6,452 bases of DNA from Gammaproteobacteria bacterium. GTDB lineage: Bacteria; Pseudomonadota; Gammaproteobacteria; Steroidobacterales; GCA-2729495. The translations under genes and the position numbers were made by a program. Shown here piece after piece: positions 5,804 to 6,452 of this stretch. Within the stretch, counting starts at the first letter, position 1. Each line of letters starts with the position of its first letter. The notes beneath the pieces were generated by a model, which did no database searches, had not been told where the DNA came from, and saw nothing but the letters and a program-made list of their open reading frames with translations. Where the stretch lies: contig JAHDYN010000111.1 in NCBI GenBank assembly GCA_023383735.1, forward strand, positions 1 to 6,452, read 5' to 3'.

Positions 5804-6405
5804 ATCACCGTGCCGCGACAGCCACGCATGAGACCCGCTGCCCCTGGTCCGAAGGGGTCAGTCCCGCCTATCTCGAGTACCACGACACCGAGTGGGGCGT
5901 GCCGGTGCACGATGACCGCAAGCAGTTCGAATTCCTGATCCTCGAAGGTGCTCAGGCCGGGCTGTCGTGGTCAACGGTGCTGCACCGCCGGGCCGGTTAC
6001 CGCCGGGCCTTTGCCGGATTCGACCCGCACAAGATCGCCCGCTTCACGCCGGCACGCATCGAGAAGCTGCTGCTCGACCCCGGCATCATCCGCAACCGGC
6101 TCAAGGTCAATGCGGCGGTGAGCAATGCGCGGGCATTTCTGGAACTGCAGGATGCGTTCGGCAGCTTCGACCGCTACATCTGGGGCTTCGTGGATGGCCA
6201 GCCGGTCATCAACCGCTGGCGCACGCAGGCGGAGGTACCCGCGACCAGCACGGTCTCGGATGCGCTCAGCAAGGACATGAAGAGGCGCGGCTTCCGCTTC
6301 GTCGGCAGCACGATCCTCTATGCGCACATGCAGGCCACCGGGCTCGTCAACGACCATCTGCTCAGCTGCTTCCGGCATGCGGAATGCCTGGCCGCTGCGG
6401 GCTAG
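5800..6405 (+). CDS. tag: DNA-3-methyladenine glycosylase I
   Basis: This 201-residue enzyme removes 3-methyladenine from alkylated DNA as the first step of base excision repair in the cytoplasm. The family hallmarks run through its length: RCPW with C14, YHDTEWGVP with H28, LEGAQAGLSW with E49 (the E. coli E38 equivalent) and W57, IIRNRLKVNAAVSNARAF, SDALSKDMKRRGFRFVG, and GLVNDHLLSC with H186 and C190. C14, H28, H186 and C190 match the four zinc ligands known in E. coli Tag. GTG 5800 is chosen as start because it overlaps the upstream stop as GTGA and leaves 13 residues before RCPW. Another in-frame GTG at 5755 would overlap the fusion gene by 49 bases. No clear ribosome binding site is seen, so translation is probably coupled. 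Length is close to the usual 187. Function secure, exact start less so. Confidence 0.95.
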   Translation: MNHRAATATHETRCPWSEGVSPAYLEYHDTEWGVPVHDDRKQFEFLILEGAQAGLSWSTVLHRRAGYRRAFAGFDPHKIARFTPARIEKLLLDPGIIRNRLKVNAAVSNARAFLELQDAFGSFDRYIWGFVDGQPVINRWRTQAEVPATSTVSDALSKDMKRRGFRFVGSTILYAHMQATGLVNDHLLSCFRHAECLAAAG

Positions 6406-6409
6406 CGCT

Positions 6410-6452
6410 TCAGGCCATCGGGCCGGACACTTCAGGGTTCACCGGATACAAA
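6410..6452 (-). CDS. Possible C-terminal end of a convergent gene
   Basis: On the minus strand the frame is open from the window edge and ends LYPVNPEVSGPMA then TGA (complement of 6410-6412). Codon third positions are mostly G or C, as in the neighbours. Only about 13 residues are visible and no family is recognised, so this is a guess. If real, it would converge with tag with only four bases between the stops. Confidence 0.25.
   Translation of the reverse strand, partial: LYPVNPEVSGPMA

Overview
The window is GC-rich and densely coded, with short gaps, operon-style overlaps and ordinary bacterial ribosome binding sites. It reads as chromosomal DNA of a Pseudomonadota member, most likely a gammaproteobacterium. 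That placement rests on general gene style and family likeness only and is not firm. No rRNA, tRNA, CRISPR array, intact transposase or phage gene is visible.

Left block (1-2612, plus strand): an apparent three-gene operon. It holds the 3' end of a cupin-fold protein, then an exported protein with a His-rich N-terminus and two CbiX/SirB-like chelatase lobes, then a luciferase-like (LLM) flavin-dependent oxidoreductase. The gaps are 12 and 35 bases. A metal-binding cupin, an exported chelatase-like protein and a flavin/F420-type oxidoreductase together suggest metal, tetrapyrrole or redox chemistry, but no pathway can be named.

Middle (2613-2910): a gap between convergent genes with no intact gene. 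It carries a frameshifted minus-strand remnant of an ETHE1/glyoxalase-II-like metallo-beta-lactamase protein. That remnant stops at a strong nested inverted repeat (2766-2817), which is followed at once by a second hairpin (2819-2843). A third small palindrome covers the stop codon of the next gene.

Right block (2911-6405): a minus-strand exported zinc deacylase of the succinylglutamate desuccinylase/aspartoacylase family is divergent, across a 55-base gap holding a candidate operator, from a plus-strand pair. The first gene of the pair is a 587-residue fusion of a GNAT acetyltransferase to an acetylpolyamine-amidohydrolase/HDAC-type deacetylase. The second is DNA-3-methyladenine glycosylase I (tag), starting in a GTGA overlap with the fusion. 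The last 47 bases may hold the end of a convergent minus-strand gene.

The most notable items are the single protein joining an acyl-transfer domain to an acyl-removal domain beside a DNA repair gene, the exported two-lobed chelatase-like protein, and the hairpin cluster at the edge of the dead metallo-beta-lactamase gene.
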